Positions 34,203 through 46,034 of a stretch of 64,000 nucleotides of DNA are shown piece after piece. The first letter of the stretch is position 1, and every line of letters starts with the position of its first letter. The position numbers and the translations under genes are program-made. The notes beneath the pieces were generated by a model. The model was not told the DNA's origin and did no database searches. It was given only the letters and a program-made list of their open reading frames with translations. Source of the DNA: Chlorocebus sabaeus (lineage: Eukaryota > Chordata > Mammalia > Primates > Cercopithecidae); assembly GCF_047675955.1 (NCBI RefSeq), contig NC_132925.1, positions 70,313,622 to 70,377,621 on the forward strand. The letters run 5' to 3'.

Positions 34203-37200
34203 ATGGAGAACAAAAAAAAAGCGGGGGTTGCAATACTAGTCTCTGATAAAACAGACTTTAAACCATCAAAGATCAAAAGAGACAAAGAAGGCCATTACAT
34301 AATGGCAAAGGGATCAATTCAACAGGAAGAGCTAACTATCCTAAATATATATGCACCCAATACAGGAGCACCCAGATTCATAAAGCAAGTCCTTAGAGAC
34401 TTACAAAGAGACTTAGACTCCCATACAATAATAATGGGAGACTTCAACACTCCACTGTCAACATTAGACAGATCAACGAGACAGAAAGTTAACAAGGATA
34501 TCCAGGAATTGAACTCATCTCTGCAGCAAGCAGACCTAATAGACATCTATAGAACTCTCCACCCCAAATCAACAGAATATACATTCTTCTCAGCACCACA
34601 TCGTACTTACTCCAAAATTGACCACGTAATTGGAAGTAAAGCACTCCTCAGCAAATGTACAAGAACAGAAATTGTAACAAACTGTCTCTCAGACCACAGT
34701 GCAATCAAACTAGAACTCAGGACTAAGAAACTCAATCAAAACCGCTCAACTACATGGAAACTGAACAACCTGCTCCTGAATGACTACTGGGTACATAACG
34801 AAATGAAGGCAGAAATAAAGATGTTCTTTGAAACCAATGAGAACAAAGATACAACATACCAGAATCTCTGGGACACATTTAAAGCAGTGTGTAGAGGGAA
34901 ATTTATAGCACTAAATGCCCACAAGAGAAAGCAGGAAAGATCTAAAATTGACACTCTAACATCGCAATTAAAAGAACTAGAGAAGCAAGAGCAAACACAT
35001 TCGAAAGCTAGCAGAAGGCAAGAAATAACTAAGATCAGAGCAGAACTGAAGGAGATAGAGACACAAAAAACCCTCCAAAAAATCAATGAATCCAGGAGTT
35101 GGTTTTTTGAAAAGATCAACAAAATTGACAGACCACTAGCAAGACTAATAAAGAAGAAAAGAGAGAAGAATCAAATCGACGCAATTAAAAATGATAAAGG
35201 GGATATCACCACCGACCCCACAGAAATACAAACTACCGTCAGAGAATACTATAAACACCTCTATGCAAATAAACTGGAAAATCTAGAAGAAATGGATAAT
35301 TTCCTGGACACTTACACTGTTCCAAGACTAAACCAGGAAGAAGTTGAATCCCTGAATAGACCAATAGCAGGCTCTGAAATTGAGGCAATAATTAATAGCC
35401 TACCAACCAAAAAAAGTCCAGGACCAGATGGATTCACAGCTGAATTCTACCAGAGGTACAAGGAGGAGCTGGTACCATTCCTTCTGAAACTATTCCAATC
35501 AATAGAAAAAGAGGGAATCCTCCCTAACTCATTTTATGAGGCCAACATCATCCTGATACCAAAGCCTGGCAGAGACACAACAAAAAAAGAGAATTTTAGA
35601 CCAATATCCCTGATGAACATCGATGCAAAAATCCTCAATAAAATACTGGCAAACCGGATTCAGCAGCACATCAAAAAGCTTATCCACCATGATCAAGTGG
35701 ACTTCATCCCTGGGATGCAAGGCTGGTTCAACATTCGCAAATCAATAAACATAATCCAGCATATAAACAGAACCAAAGACAAGAACCACATCATTATCTC
35801 AATAGATGCAGAAAAGGCTTTTGACAAAATTCAACAGCCCTTCATGCTAAAAACGCTCAATAAATTTGGTATTGATGGAACGTACCTCAAAATAATAAGA
35901 GCTATTTATGACAAGCCCACAGCCAATATCATACTGAATGGGCAAAAACTGGAAAAATTCCCTTTGAAAACTGGCACAAGACAGGGATGCCCTCTCTCAC
36001 CACTCCTATTCAACATAGTGTTGGAAGTTCTGGCTAGGGCAATCAGGCAAGAGAAAGAAATCAAGGGGATTCAGTTAGGAAAAGAAGAAGTCAAATTGTC
36101 CCTGTTTGCAGATGACATGATTGTATATTTAGAAAACCCCATTGTCTCAGCCCAAAATCTCCTTAAGCTGATAAGCAACTTCAGCAAAGTCTCAGGATAC
36201 AAAATTAATGTGCAAAAATCACAAGCATTCTTATACACCAGTAACAGTCAAACAGAGAGCCAAATCAGGAATGAACTTCCATTCACAATTGCTTCAAAGA
36301 GAATAAAATACCTAGGAATCCAACTTACAAGGGATGTAAAGGACCTCTTCAAGGAGAACTACAAACCACTGCTCAGTGAAATAAAAGAGGACACAAACAA
36401 ATGGCAGAACATACCATGCTCATGGATAGGAAGAATCAATATCGTGAAAATGGCCATACTGCCCAAGGTAATTTATAGATTCAATGCCATCCCCATCAAG
36501 CTACCAATGAGCTTCTTCACAGAATTGGAAAAAACTGCTTTAAAGTTCATATGGAACCAAAAAAGAGCCCGCATCTCCAAGACAATCCTAAGTCAAAAGA
36601 ACAAAGCTGGAGGCATCACGCTACCTGACTTCAAACTATACTACAAGGCTACAGTAACCAAAACAGCATGGTAATGGTACCAAAACAGAGATATAGACCA
36701 ATGGAACAGAACAGAGTCCTCAGAAATAATACCACACATCTACAGCCATCTGATCTTTGACAAACCTGAGAGAAACAAGAAATGGGGAAAGGATTCCCTA
36801 TTTAATAAATGGTGCTGGGAAAACTGGCTAGCCATAAGTAGAAAGCTGAAACTGGATCCTTTCCTTACTCCTTATACGAAAATTAATTCAAGATGGATTA
36901 GAGATTTAAATGTTAGACCTAATACCATAAAAATCCTAGAAGAAAACCTAGGTAGTACCATTCAGGACATAGGCACGGGCAAAGACTTCATGTCTAAAAC
37001 ACCAAAAGCAACGGCAGCAAAAGCCAAAATTGACAAATGGGATCTCATTAAACTAAAGAGCTTCTGCACAGCAAAAGAAACTACCATCAGAGTGAACAGG
37101 CAACCTACAGAATGGGAGAAAATTTTTGCAATCTACTCATCTGACAAAGGGCTAATATCCAGAACCTACAAAGAACTCAAACAAATTTACAAGAAAAAAA

Positions 37201-37835
37201 CAAACAACCCCATCCAAAAGTGGGCAAAGGATATGAACAGACATTTCTCAAAAGAAGACATTCATACAGCCAACAGACACATGAAAAAATGCTCATCATC
37301 ACTGGCCATCAGAGAAATGCAAATCAAAACCACAATGAGATACCATCTCACACCAGTTAGAATGGCGATCATTCAAAAGTCAGGAAACAACAGGTGCTGG
37401 AGAGGATGTGGAGAAATAGGAACACTTTGACACTGTTGGTGGGATTGTAAACTAGTTCAACCATTATGGAAAACAGTATGGCGATTCCTCAAGGATCTAG
37501 AACTAGATGTACCATATGACCCAGCCATCCCATTACTGGGTATATACCCAAAGGATTATAAATTATGCTGCTATAAAGACACATGCACACGTATGTTTAT
37601 TGCAGCACTATTCACAATAGCAAAGACTTGGAATCCACCCAAATGTCCATCAGTGACAGATTGGATTAAGAAAATGTGGCACATATACACCATGGAATAC
37701 TATGCAGCCATAAAAAAGGATGAGTTTGTGTCCTTTGTAGGGACATGGATGCAGCTGGAAACCATCATTCTTAGCAAACTATCACAAGAACAGAAAACCA
37801 AACACCGCATGTTCTCACTCATAGGCGGGAACTGA
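34203..37835 (+). pseudogene. L1 ORF2 (endonuclease and reverse transcriptase), broken
   Basis: ORF2p nicks target DNA and copies L1 RNA at the nick. One reading frame runs from 34203 to the normal stop at 37835. It is interrupted by two nonsense codons: TAA at 36672-36674, where a tyrosine codon is expected, and TGA at 37428-37430, where a leucine codon is expected. Upstream coding text from 34033 is in another frame, because the A-run at 34212-34220 has one base too many. The first part shows the apurinic-type endonuclease (DFNTPLS and SDHSAIK motifs). The middle shows the reverse transcriptase with its FADD active site, at about 36106-36117. The end carries the cysteine-rich C-terminus. 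The uninterrupted part is 823 codons of about 1275 in the family. Confidence 0.93.
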
Positions 37836-37890
37836 ACAATGAGATCACTTGGACTCGGGAAGGGGAACATCACACACCGGGGCCTATCAT

Positions 37891-37913
37891 GGGGAGGGGG
37901 GAGGGGGGAGGGA
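37891..37913 (+). other. G-rich polypurine tract in L1 3' UTR
   Basis: Repeats of gggga/gggggga give four or more G-runs, the known potential G-quadruplex of primate L1 3' UTRs. A related tract is at about 59217-59238 in another L1 end. Confidence 0.85.
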
Positions 37914-38079
37914 TTGCATTGGGAGTTATACCTGATGTAAATGACGAGTTGATGGGTGCAGCACACCAACATGGCACAAGTATACATATGTAGCAAACCT
38001 GCACGTTGTGCACATGTACCCTACAACTTAAAGTTTAATAATAATAAATAAATTAAAAAAAAAAAAAAGACTGTTATAG

Positions 38080-38550
38080 TTCAAGTCCTAATTACCAAAG
38101 CTAAAGTCAACAGCACCTATGAATTTTCTATATTGCATCTATATAACTTGTTATTTAGAATCTTACATTCATTATTTTAGCTTTGTCTCTTGAAATCAGC
38201 TTCAGAAATTACCTTCCTAAGCAAATTTTAAATTCACCTTTGAATTTTTAAAGAAGTTGCTTTTTTATTTAAATCCTACATTAGGATTTAAGGTAGTCAA
38301 CATATATCTTACCTCAATTCTTTTGTCTTATAAAAGTAATTCTGTTTCTGACAATCTAATAGGAGAAAAAATATCTCATTTGTTTAATATTTATTTCTGA
38401 TTATCAGTGAAGGATTTTTGTATATTTATTGGCTGTATTTCTTATGAAAATTGCTTATTTCCATCCCTCTTTTTCTGTGGATTTGCTTCTTATATTAGTA
38501 AGTTAAGAGAGAAACAATTCAGAGGTGACAGACTAAGGCACATGTGCCTT
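38080..38550. other. AT-rich unique sequence
   Basis: A weak antisense L1-like stretch may lie at 38395-38490 (gtatatttattggctgtat). Nothing firm. Confidence 0.4.
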
Positions 38551-38566
38551 AATAATACAATCCTGA

Positions 38567-38736
38567 CAGTGCTGTGGCTTTCACCTGTAATCCTGTTGCT
38601 TTGGGAGGCCAAAGTGGGAGGATCGCTTGAGTCCAGGAGTTTGATACTGCAGTGAGCTATGATCACACCACTGCACTCCAGCCTGGGTGACAGAGCGAGA
38701 TCTTGTCTCTAAAAAATATATAAATATAAATATAAC
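38567..38736 (+). mobile_element. Free Alu monomer (FLAM/FRAM-like)
   Basis: Only one Alu arm: ggctttcacctgtaatcctg, ggaggatcgcttgagtccag, cagtgagctatgatcacacc, then the Alu end and an AT-rich tail. A perfect 13-bp duplication (aatacaatcctga at 38554-38566 and 38737-38749) shows that the monomer, not a broken dimer, was inserted. Confidence 0.85.
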
Positions 38737-38754
38737 AATACAATCCTGATTTAA

Positions 38755-39025
38755 AAGTAATCCCAAATAATTGGAGAACGTAAATCTGCCTGATCTTTAG
38801 AGTGGCTGATAACCCATTCTCCCTTTTAGAGTCATTCTTGAGCTCACAGATGGCTGGTTCCTCTGTCTGAGGTCCCTGTCAGCCCTGTGGCAGTTGCAGA
38901 GAACTGGAAGGGCAAGCGTCCTTGTAGTCCCTGCGGATTTCCATAGAAGCGGCAGGTGGTACTGTTGAACAGTCCTCCTCGGCAGACAGCAGTGGCATCA
39001 TTTGGCTTAAAGAAAGAACTTTAAG
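38755..39025. other. Unique sequence
   Basis: A moderately GC-rich stretch at 38835-38990 has no recognisable frame or repeat. Confidence 0.4.
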
Positions 39026-39042
39026 AAAAGATATGTAATTCT

Positions 39043-39320
39043 GGCTGGGCGTGGTGGCTCATGCCTGTAATCCCAGCACTTTGGGAGGCCGAGGTGGGCA
39101 GATTGCTTGAGGTCAGGAGTTGGAGACCAGTCTGGCCAACATGGTGAAACGTCTCTACTAAAAATACAAAAATTACCCGAGTGTGGTGGTTCGCACCTGT
39201 AATCCCAGCTACTTGGGAGGCTGAGGCTGGAAAATCGCTTGAACCTGGGAGGTGGAGGTTGCAGAGAGCTGAGATGGCACCACCACACTCTGGCTTGGGT
39301 GACAAGGCAAGATTCTGTCT

Positions 39321-39352
<32 letters not shown>
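39043..39352 (+). mobile_element. Alu SINE with long A-tail
   Basis: Sense Alu, 32-base A-tail, duplication of about 16 bases (aaagatatgtaattct at 39027-39042, aaagatatgtagttcc at 39351-39366). Confidence 0.96.
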
Positions 39353-39355
<3 letters not shown>

Positions 39356-39369
39356 TATGTAGTTCCTCC

Positions 39370-40410
39370 ATCAGTCTGGGCAGTAATTGAGTCTTATTTA
39401 TTTCTTAATCTTTCACTTGGTGGAAATGTTGTCTTGATGAATAGCCAGAGCGTTTTTTGCTTATTTGTGTGTTTTCTTTCTTTGTTGCCCAGGATGGTGG
39501 GATAAGTGAAGAATGACTTGTTTTGCCAAAATGAGATTTCTTTTAGGGCCATGCTTTAGAAAATGGGATTTCTTTAGTAAGTTGGCAAAGCTTATGAACC
39601 CTTTCTTAGAAAAATATCTTTTAAAATTAAACAAATTATTTTGAAATAACAGTTTCTAAAACATTGAATACTATAAAAATTTTATATATTATAAAAACAA
39701 AGGTTCTTATATATTAATGCAATAAAAAACAATTTCTAGTAATAGATCTAATAACTACTGTAATGTCAAAGTTGTCAGGAGTATAAACAATATTTTGCAA
39801 TATATGTAACCACCATGATGTGATCTCAAAATATCTGTGGTTTCTATTGGTGACTGAGTCACAAGTACTGCTAATATTTCTATAGTTTGTTACCTATATT
39901 CACAATTGAAGAAACACTAAATTCCAGTTAGAGACAGTGATAATAAAAAATTATAAATTGCGCATATAATTCAAGTTCTATTTTTGAAATCTGTGCAAAG
40001 ATCCTTTGGGGCTTATGGATGCCCCAAAGTGAGGCATCCTTGGCTGGAGTGGGGATAAGGGTTGACTTTGGGGATAAGGATAAGGGTTACAAAGGGACAT
40101 GAAGGACTTTTTTGAGGTGCTAGAACTGTTCAATCATGATTGTGATGATGGTTACGTGACTGTATATGTTTGTCAAAAACTTACAGACTGTATGCCAAAA
40201 AGGGTGAAGTTTGCTGTACGTAATGAGGCCTTGATAGAAGAAGTAACGAAATAAAAGAATTAGGAAGGGAAAGAAAATGAAAGAAAGAATAATGAGTTGA
40301 ATATTCCTGCTAGTGAGAAGAACTACTGTATAAAGGTCCTTGTTGCATTGGAGTTGGGTTTCCTGCACAGTTATTCAGTGCTTTATTGAGAGTCCGTGTA
40401 GCAATAGGGA
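39370..40410. other. AT-rich unique sequence
   Basis: No gene. 40100-40260 has wording reminiscent of a decayed L1M 3' UTR (atgattgtgatgatggttac, tgtcaaaaacttacagact), not firm. Confidence 0.4.
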
Positions 40411-40414
40411 GTGA

Positions 40415-40640
40415 AGTGAAAAGACTCTGAAACAAGACTCCCTGAATTCAAATTCTGGCTCTGCCACTAATTTGCTGTGTGACCCTGGGAAAGTGACATG
40501 ACATCTCTATGCCTCACTTTCTTCATCTATAAAATGAAAACGATAATAATTGTACCTACCTCATAAGATTTTTTGAGGGTTAAATGGGCTTATATATTTG
40601 AAGTGCCTAGAATAGTGCCTGGCACATAGGAAGCATTATA
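40415..40640 (+). repeat. MIR SINE, near full length
   Basis: attctggctctgccactaat, gtgaccctgggaaagtgaca, ctataaaatgaaaacgataat, atagtgcctggcacataggaa. One of the best-preserved MIRs here. Confidence 0.9.
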
Positions 40641-40649
40641 ATGTCATAT

Positions 40650-41400
40650 AGTATTTAGAAATGCTTGGGGGAAGAGGCTGAGGCCATGATGAGGACCTTA
40701 ACACCAGTAACTGCATAAGTAATCACAGAAAAATAGTATTTGGTCAAGAGAAGTTAGTCATTAATTTTTTTAAATGAGTGTGTGTCCCAAAGACACATCA
40801 GCTTACTTGTTAATATACTTTTAAATGCATTTGAAACACCTTTTTTTTTTTGGCTCTGTCTGAACCTCAGCTCTCAAATGGATCCAGTCCCCAACATCCT
40901 CTTCCGTTTCCAAATAACTTCCTCTGTTGGACCACCCTACATGATGCATTTCCAGAAGACAAAGCCAGTGATTTTTATGCAGTGTTTGCAAATAACAATC
41001 ACATCCAAGGATGTAATAAAGGTACCAGGTCTTCTGGTTGACACAGGCAGTGAATACTTATATTTGAGTCATTAATTACGGTTGGTATGCAGTACCATCC
41101 AGACAGTCCAGAAAGCTGTGTTAAATACGTACAATGCAGCAAAATGTTCATCGGTGAAGTCTCCAGTGGAGTCCTGCTGAAGTGTTTCACTAGTTGGAGC
41201 ACAGTTTGTGGGTTGGCAGATAAATGACCTATAAGTGAAGACTTTTAAAATAACTTTCTATTGCCACACACAGTACCAGACAACAGCCTGGTTATCTGGG
41301 AGACCAGAACCACAGAATTATGGAAACCTAAAATCATGAAGTCATCCAAAAACTTTATTTAAAATAGTTTCAGCCTTTCTCACTAAAGCTTAAACACAAT
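40650..41400. other. Unique sequence
   Basis: Two overlapping plus-strand frames at 40782-41075 lack recognisable motifs. No repeat named. Confidence 0.45.
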
Positions 41401-41401
41401 T

Positions 41402-41736
41402 TGTTTTTGTTTTTGTTTTTGTTTGTTTGTTTGTTTTTTGAGATGGAGTCTTGCTCTGTAACCCAGGCTGGAGTGCAGTGGTGCAATCTCTGCCCACTGC
41501 AGCTTCCGCCGCCCGGGTTCAAGCGATTCTCCTGCTTCAGCCTCCTGAGTAGCTGGGACTATAGGCTTGCACCACCACGCCCAGCTAATTTTTTTTTTTT
41601 TTTTTTTTTTGTATTTTTAGTGGAGACAGGGTTTCACCATACTGGTCAGGCTGGACTTGAGCTCCTGACCTCGTGATCCGCCTGCCTCAGCCTCCCAAAG
41701 TGCTGGGATTAGAGGTGTGAGCCACCACGCCCGGCC
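41402..41736 (-). mobile_element. Alu SINE with internal poly-T expansion
   Basis: Antisense Alu with a (tttttg)n tail at 41402-41438. The mid-Alu A-rich linker has expanded to about 24 T at 41588-41611. Confidence 0.95.
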
Positions 41737-42114
41737 TGCAATTTATAAGGTACCAGAAAGGAACATACGACATATCACAATGACTTCTTTTTAGTGTCAG
41801 TATACAGTCAATTCTCATTATTTGAGCTAGTTATATTCAATAAAGTTGCCATGAACACCAAATTAGCAAATACTGAAACATCACACCTAGGGGGAAATGA
41901 GTTATGCTGCTATAAACCCCGTCACAACATTCTCATCAGCCAGTCAGTACATAACCTTGTTTTAAATGTGTTTCTGTTTAAGGACACATTATTTAATATA
42001 TATGGTTGATTCATTAACATTGAACTCATGCCAACAGTACTATAATTCGTGTTTGAATGAAGCTTATCTAAGACATACTATTTTTTTTACAAGGACATCG
42101 TATCTGTCTTCCAC

Positions 42115-42540
42115 TTAGGAACTTTGTCCATTTGGGCTGCTCTGACAAAATACCATAAGCTGGGTAGCTTATAAACAACAGAAATGTATTTCTTACAGTT
42201 CTGGAGGCTGGGAAATTCACCATGAAGACAACAGCCCATTTGGCGTCAATGGATGAGGGTCCTGTTAATGCCACTTGACAGTCCACTTGATTTGGTAGAC
42301 CCTGAGAAAGGTCCACTTTCTGGTTCATAAATGGTACCTTCTCATTGTGTCTTCACTTGGTAGAAGGGGTAAGGCAGCTCTCTGGGGCCTCTTTCATGAG
42401 GTCACTAATCCCGTTCCTGAGGGCCGTGTTCTCCTGAGCTAATCATGTCCCAGAGGCCCTATCTCCTATCATTCTTACACTGGTGATTAGGCTTCAAACT
42501 ATGAATTTTGGAAATACACAAACATTCAGACCACAGCTAA
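42115..42540 (-). mobile_element. MaLR-type solo LTR, minus strand
   Basis: tgggctgctctgacaaaatac, ttcttacagttctggaggctg and ggcttcaaactatgaattttg are the antisense of a MaLR/MLT-type LTR like that at 23127-23521. Inserted in the Tigger. Confidence 0.75.
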
Positions 42541-42788
42541 TTCAGCAGTTCAGCACTGTCCTTGGGGGGCATTTTAAACAGCAAAATCACCAACCAAAAG
42601 CACCAACATGTGAAAAACCTGTTGCTAAATAGACTATGAAAGGGACACGTGTACCTAAGATGAGCTGAAACAAAAGGGCAGTGTTTTATTTTGTTATACC
42701 TAAGCTGAGAACAGGAGCATTGTGTGACTCAAATTTTTTGCTGTTCCCCAAAAGTCAGAGAATGATTGTAAAAATACCTCGAGCAAAG

Positions 42789-42945
42789 ACCAAGTATGGT
42801 GGCTCATGCCTGTAATCGCAGCGCTTTGGGAGGCCAAGGCAGGAGGATCACTTGAGCCCAGGAGTTTGAGGCTGCAGTGAGCTATGATTGTGCCACTGCA
42901 CTACAGCCTGGGCAACAGAGCGAGATGCTGTGTCTATTTTTTTTT
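42789..42945 (+). mobile_element. Free Alu monomer (FLAM/FRAM-like)
   Basis: One Alu arm with a T/A-rich end. Flanks atacctcgag and gtaccttgag look like a diverged duplication of Tigger sequence. Confidence 0.8.
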
Positions 42946-43214
42946 AAAGTACCTTGAGTATTGATTTTGGGGTTGTAAATGAATTCTAACCAGTAGGCAA
43001 GTTTGAATTTGTAAATAATGAGGACCGACTATGTCAATAAATTTTGTCTCACAAAAAAAGGGCCCTTATGGTCCTTCCCTTCATTCCTGAACAACATTGG
43101 CTAACTATACAACTTACACTGGACTCATGCCCAGTGAGTCATATATATAAGTCAGAGCTCAGCTCTCCCTGCCCTATGGTTCACCAGTCTCTCCATCGGA
43201 GAGCTTTCAGGGCA

Positions 43215-43550
43215 TAGAGGTCTGCAAGCTACTGCCTGTGGGCCAAATTCAGCACAATACCTATTTTGCTACTGTCCTGAGCTAAGAATTTTTTTTCTTT
43301 TTCATTTTTAAATGGTTGTGGGGGGAAATCAAGTAACTATTTGACACATGAAAATGATACAAAATTCAAATTTTGGTGTCCACAGATAAAGTTTTATTGA
43401 AACAAAGTCATGCACATTTGCTTACATGTTGATAGCTGCTTTCATGTTATAAGGCAGAAATGAATAATTGCCATAGTGATCATATAGCCCACAGAGCTGA
43501 AAATATTTACAGTCTGGTCCTTTATAGAAAAGTTTGTTGACTCCTGACCT
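43215..43550 (-). mobile_element. hAT-Charlie DNA transposon, longer version
   Basis: Reverse of the 3243-3442 family, with gataaagttttattgaaac and agtttgttgactcctgacc at the right, and extra internal sequence (43290-43380) to the other terminus at ggtctgcaagctactgcc. The extra internal sequence marks a less deleted member of the family. Confidence 0.75.
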
Positions 43551-43657
43551 AAAACATTGCAGCTTATCACATTGGAGGCTCTTGCACAGGCAGTTAAAAG
43601 CGCTGTATGGAAGTGATACCTCACCTAGCAGGGTTTCTGTCTCCCCTGCCCCCTTCC

Positions 43658-43985
43658 TTTTTTTTTTTTTTTTGTTTTGTTTTGTTTTGTTTGTTTTGTT
43701 TTGAGACTGAGTCTCGTTTTGTCACCTAGGCTGGAGTGCAGTGGCATGATCTCAACTCACTGCAACCTCTGCCTCCTGGGTTCAAGCGATTTTCCTGCCT
43801 CAGCCTCCTGAGTAGCTGGAACTACAGGCGCACACCACCACACCCAGCTAATTTTTTGTATTTTCAGTAGAGACGGGGTTTCACCATGTTAGTCAGGATG
43901 GCCTCGATCTCCTGACCTCAAGTGATCCGCCAGCCTCGGCTTCCCAAAGTGCTGGGATTACAGGCGTGAGCCACCATACCCGGCC
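43658..43985 (-). mobile_element. Alu SINE with (TTTTG)n tail
   Basis: Antisense Alu; its tail is a T-run followed by (tttg/ttttg)n at 43658-43704; ends accatacccggcc. Confidence 0.95.
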
Positions 43986-43989
43986 CCTC

Positions 43990-44325
43990 TTCTTTTAATG
44001 TAAGTTTAGATTTCAAATCCCTATGAATGTACTTTGTATGTTGAAGCAGATTAGAAAGTATCAGGCTGCTTCTATTAACAGATCTGCAGAAACCAATTTA
44101 AATGCAACTGAAGGGAACTCATCAGAGTGAAAATAAAATAATGACACCGACATTTTTGTGTTAAAGTTATGCCATGAAATTCCAGTAGTGTTGTTTCCTA
44201 TCAATTAAGAAAGTAATATTTGTTTCATTTTGTCTTTATTTTTTGTTTTAATAGCCGAACGTTATCTTAAACATCACTTAGGCCAGGGCAATCCGAGAGA
44301 ATTTTCTACAAAGTTGGACATGTTT
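43990..44325. other. Unique sequence
   Basis: Nothing recognised. Confidence 0.5.
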
Positions 44326-44332
44326 CAGATCT

Positions 44333-44500
44333 GTGTTATCCAATATGGTAGCCACTAATACCTGTGGCTGCTGAGCAGTTGAAAGGTGGCTGGTGTGACT
44401 GAGGAACTGAATTTTTAATTTTTGTTTAATTTTAATTAATTTAAGATGAAATAGTCACATGTGGCTAGTGACTAGCTTTTGGGGCAAGGCACATCTAGAC
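44333..44500. mobile_element. MER-type DNA transposon (hAT-like), short form
   Basis: tatccaatatggtagccact at the left and tagtcacatgtggctagtga at the right, with a short AT-rich centre (ttttaatttttgtttaatt). Internally deleted relative of 5757-6090. Confidence 0.7.
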
Positions 44501-44509
44501 TCAAGATTG

Positions 44510-45450
44510 CCAACTGCCCTGCAGGCTTGGTTTGTTGCCAACACTTAAAGATTGGGAGACTTTATATAAAGGTCTGAATTGTGGCTTCCCGTGAAAAAAT
44601 TGGAGGATCTGGAGACACTGGGGATGTCCTCACTGGACAAAACGTGTGCTCTCTAGTCCCCACTGTTCCCTGCCATCCTGTACTGAGCCTGCTACATTTT
44701 CATTACCTGCCTGGCCTCTGTTGGCACTTGTATGTGCAATCCCTAATCTAATTCAACCTCAGATGACTTTTCATATGGGAAATGCCCAGAGATACAAAGT
44801 GCCTTATGCAAAGTCATTCAGTAATTAATACTAGGGCTGGCACCAGAATCCAAGGGCCTGGCTGGTGTACTCTCTCCCAGAGATCCGACTACTGGCATCA
44901 CTGGAGCTATGTGAGGATGGAGGAAAAGGGGGACCAAGTAGCGCCTGGGTGTAGCTAAGCTGCCCTCACAAATCTCATCCTCACTTACTTCCAGGCCATG
45001 GGTAGGTTGGGCACTGGGTGGGTGAGGTCTCTGCCTTCTTCCCATCTGGGCTGACTCAGTGCGAGCTACAATGGGGAGTGAGGGCGTGGGAGGGAGGGAG
45101 ACCTGAACTTTCCCTGGTCCTTTCCGTCTCTGACTTCCTCTCTCATTGTTTACCCCTGCCAAGTCCAGTGTTCTCAGGGAGGGCACATCTGGTAACACAT
45201 TGTTGGCCATTTATCCTCCCTGGCGTCTTTGCTTCACAAAGTTCCTCTGCTCTTTTGGATCCACCTTTCTCTTTCCAAAGAGCTTTTGGCTTCTTCTGAT
45301 GATGGCCAATTAAATATTAGACCAGAGTAAAAGTAGACTACCTACTTAAATCCACACAGGAGGCTGTGAAATAGTCTTCCACAGTATAAGTGTTACATAT
45401 TATTGGGCATTTCTCCATTCTCATATCCTGTTCAGGTCCCTGAAGTGCTT
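44510..45450. other. Unique sequence
   Basis: A somewhat GC-rich stretch (44850-45290) with overlapping frames on both strands and no motif I recognise. 44740-44830 resembles the antisense MIR end. Confidence 0.4.
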
Positions 45451-45452
45451 TC

Positions 45453-45915
45453 CAGGGATTATCTTGTTTACCAACCCCAGCAGATCAAACATCTTGACTC
45501 ATCTGAAACCCGAACATCTCTAATTCAGAAAGAGGGAGTTTAGCACAGTGACTCTGGAGACACATTCACCTGAATTTGAGCCCTTGTTCTGCCAGTTGCT
45601 AGGTCAGTGACCTGGAGAAAATCACTTAACCTCCTGAGCCTGAATTTTTTTCAAGTGTCAAAATGCTTACTTTGTAGGGTTATTGGTGAGAAATAAATCT
45701 GATCATGAATGTAAGGTAGAAACCATGGTACCTGAGACATATGATTGCTCCATAGATGAAAAGAATGTAGGGTTGTTGTTGTTGTTTTTGATATCCCTTT
45801 TCATACAAGTCACAGCTGTTGCTAGAAAGCAATTTTGCTGGTTTAATCAAGCCACTCCCCCTTCTGAGATTTTTCCCAGGGATTATTTTGCTTATCAACC
45901 CCAGCAGATCAAACA
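45453..45915 (+). repeat. Local direct repeat, 39 bp x 2
   Basis: 45453-45491 and 45877-45915 agree at 36 of 39 positions (core ccaaccccagcagatcaaac). The likeness continues weakly downstream (aaacccgaac against aaacctgaac). A MIR at 45540-45705 lies between the copies. Confidence 0.85.
45540..45705 (+). repeat. MIR SINE
   Basis: gagcccttgttctgccagttg, cagtgacctggagaaaatca and aacctcctgagcctgaat are MIR in sense. Confidence 0.75.
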
Positions 45916-46034
45916 CCAAACCTGAACGACAAATTTCAGGCATTTTAAGTCATCAGCGTATGGTAATTTGTCACAGTAGCCATATGAAACGAACACAATG
46001 GCGATGGTGTCTGCTTTATAATAGAATCAGGTTT

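Larger units (their letters stand above)
34032..38064 (+). mobile_element. Young 5'-truncated L1 (L1PA lineage, Old World monkey type)
   Basis: A 4-kb LINE-1 flanked by a perfect 14-bp duplication (aaaagactgttata at 34018-34031 and 38065-38078). It starts about ten codons inside ORF2, so the 5' UTR and ORF1 are absent. It ends with a 3' UTR carrying a G-rich polypurine tract (37891-37913) and a short A-tail. The 3' UTR wording (ggactcgggaaggggaacat, gcctatcatgggg) is of the type I associate with cercopithecid L1. Perfect duplication and few lesions mean it is recent. It is dead: no promoter, no ORF1 and a broken ORF2. Confidence 0.95.
41795..43035. mobile_element. Tigger-type DNA transposon, twice interrupted
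   Basis: Begins tacagtcaattctcattattt and ends gaataatgaggaccgact-like text (taatgaggaccgactat), the near-complementary ends of a TcMar-Tigger MITE. Inner landmarks are acataaccttgttttaaatg and ctgtttaaggacacattatt. It is interrupted by an LTR (42115-42540) and an Alu monomer (42789-42945). Confidence 0.7.

Noticed and set aside
37593..37835. Separate 80-codon frames at 37593-37835 and 60328-60567
   Set aside because: Both are the C-terminal end of L1 ORF2, already covered by the L1 entries.
44818..45299. GC-richer stretch with long frames on both strands (44818-45210 minus, 45018-45299 plus)
   Set aside because: No CpG island, motif or splice structure. Opposing frames in the same DNA suggest composition, not coding.
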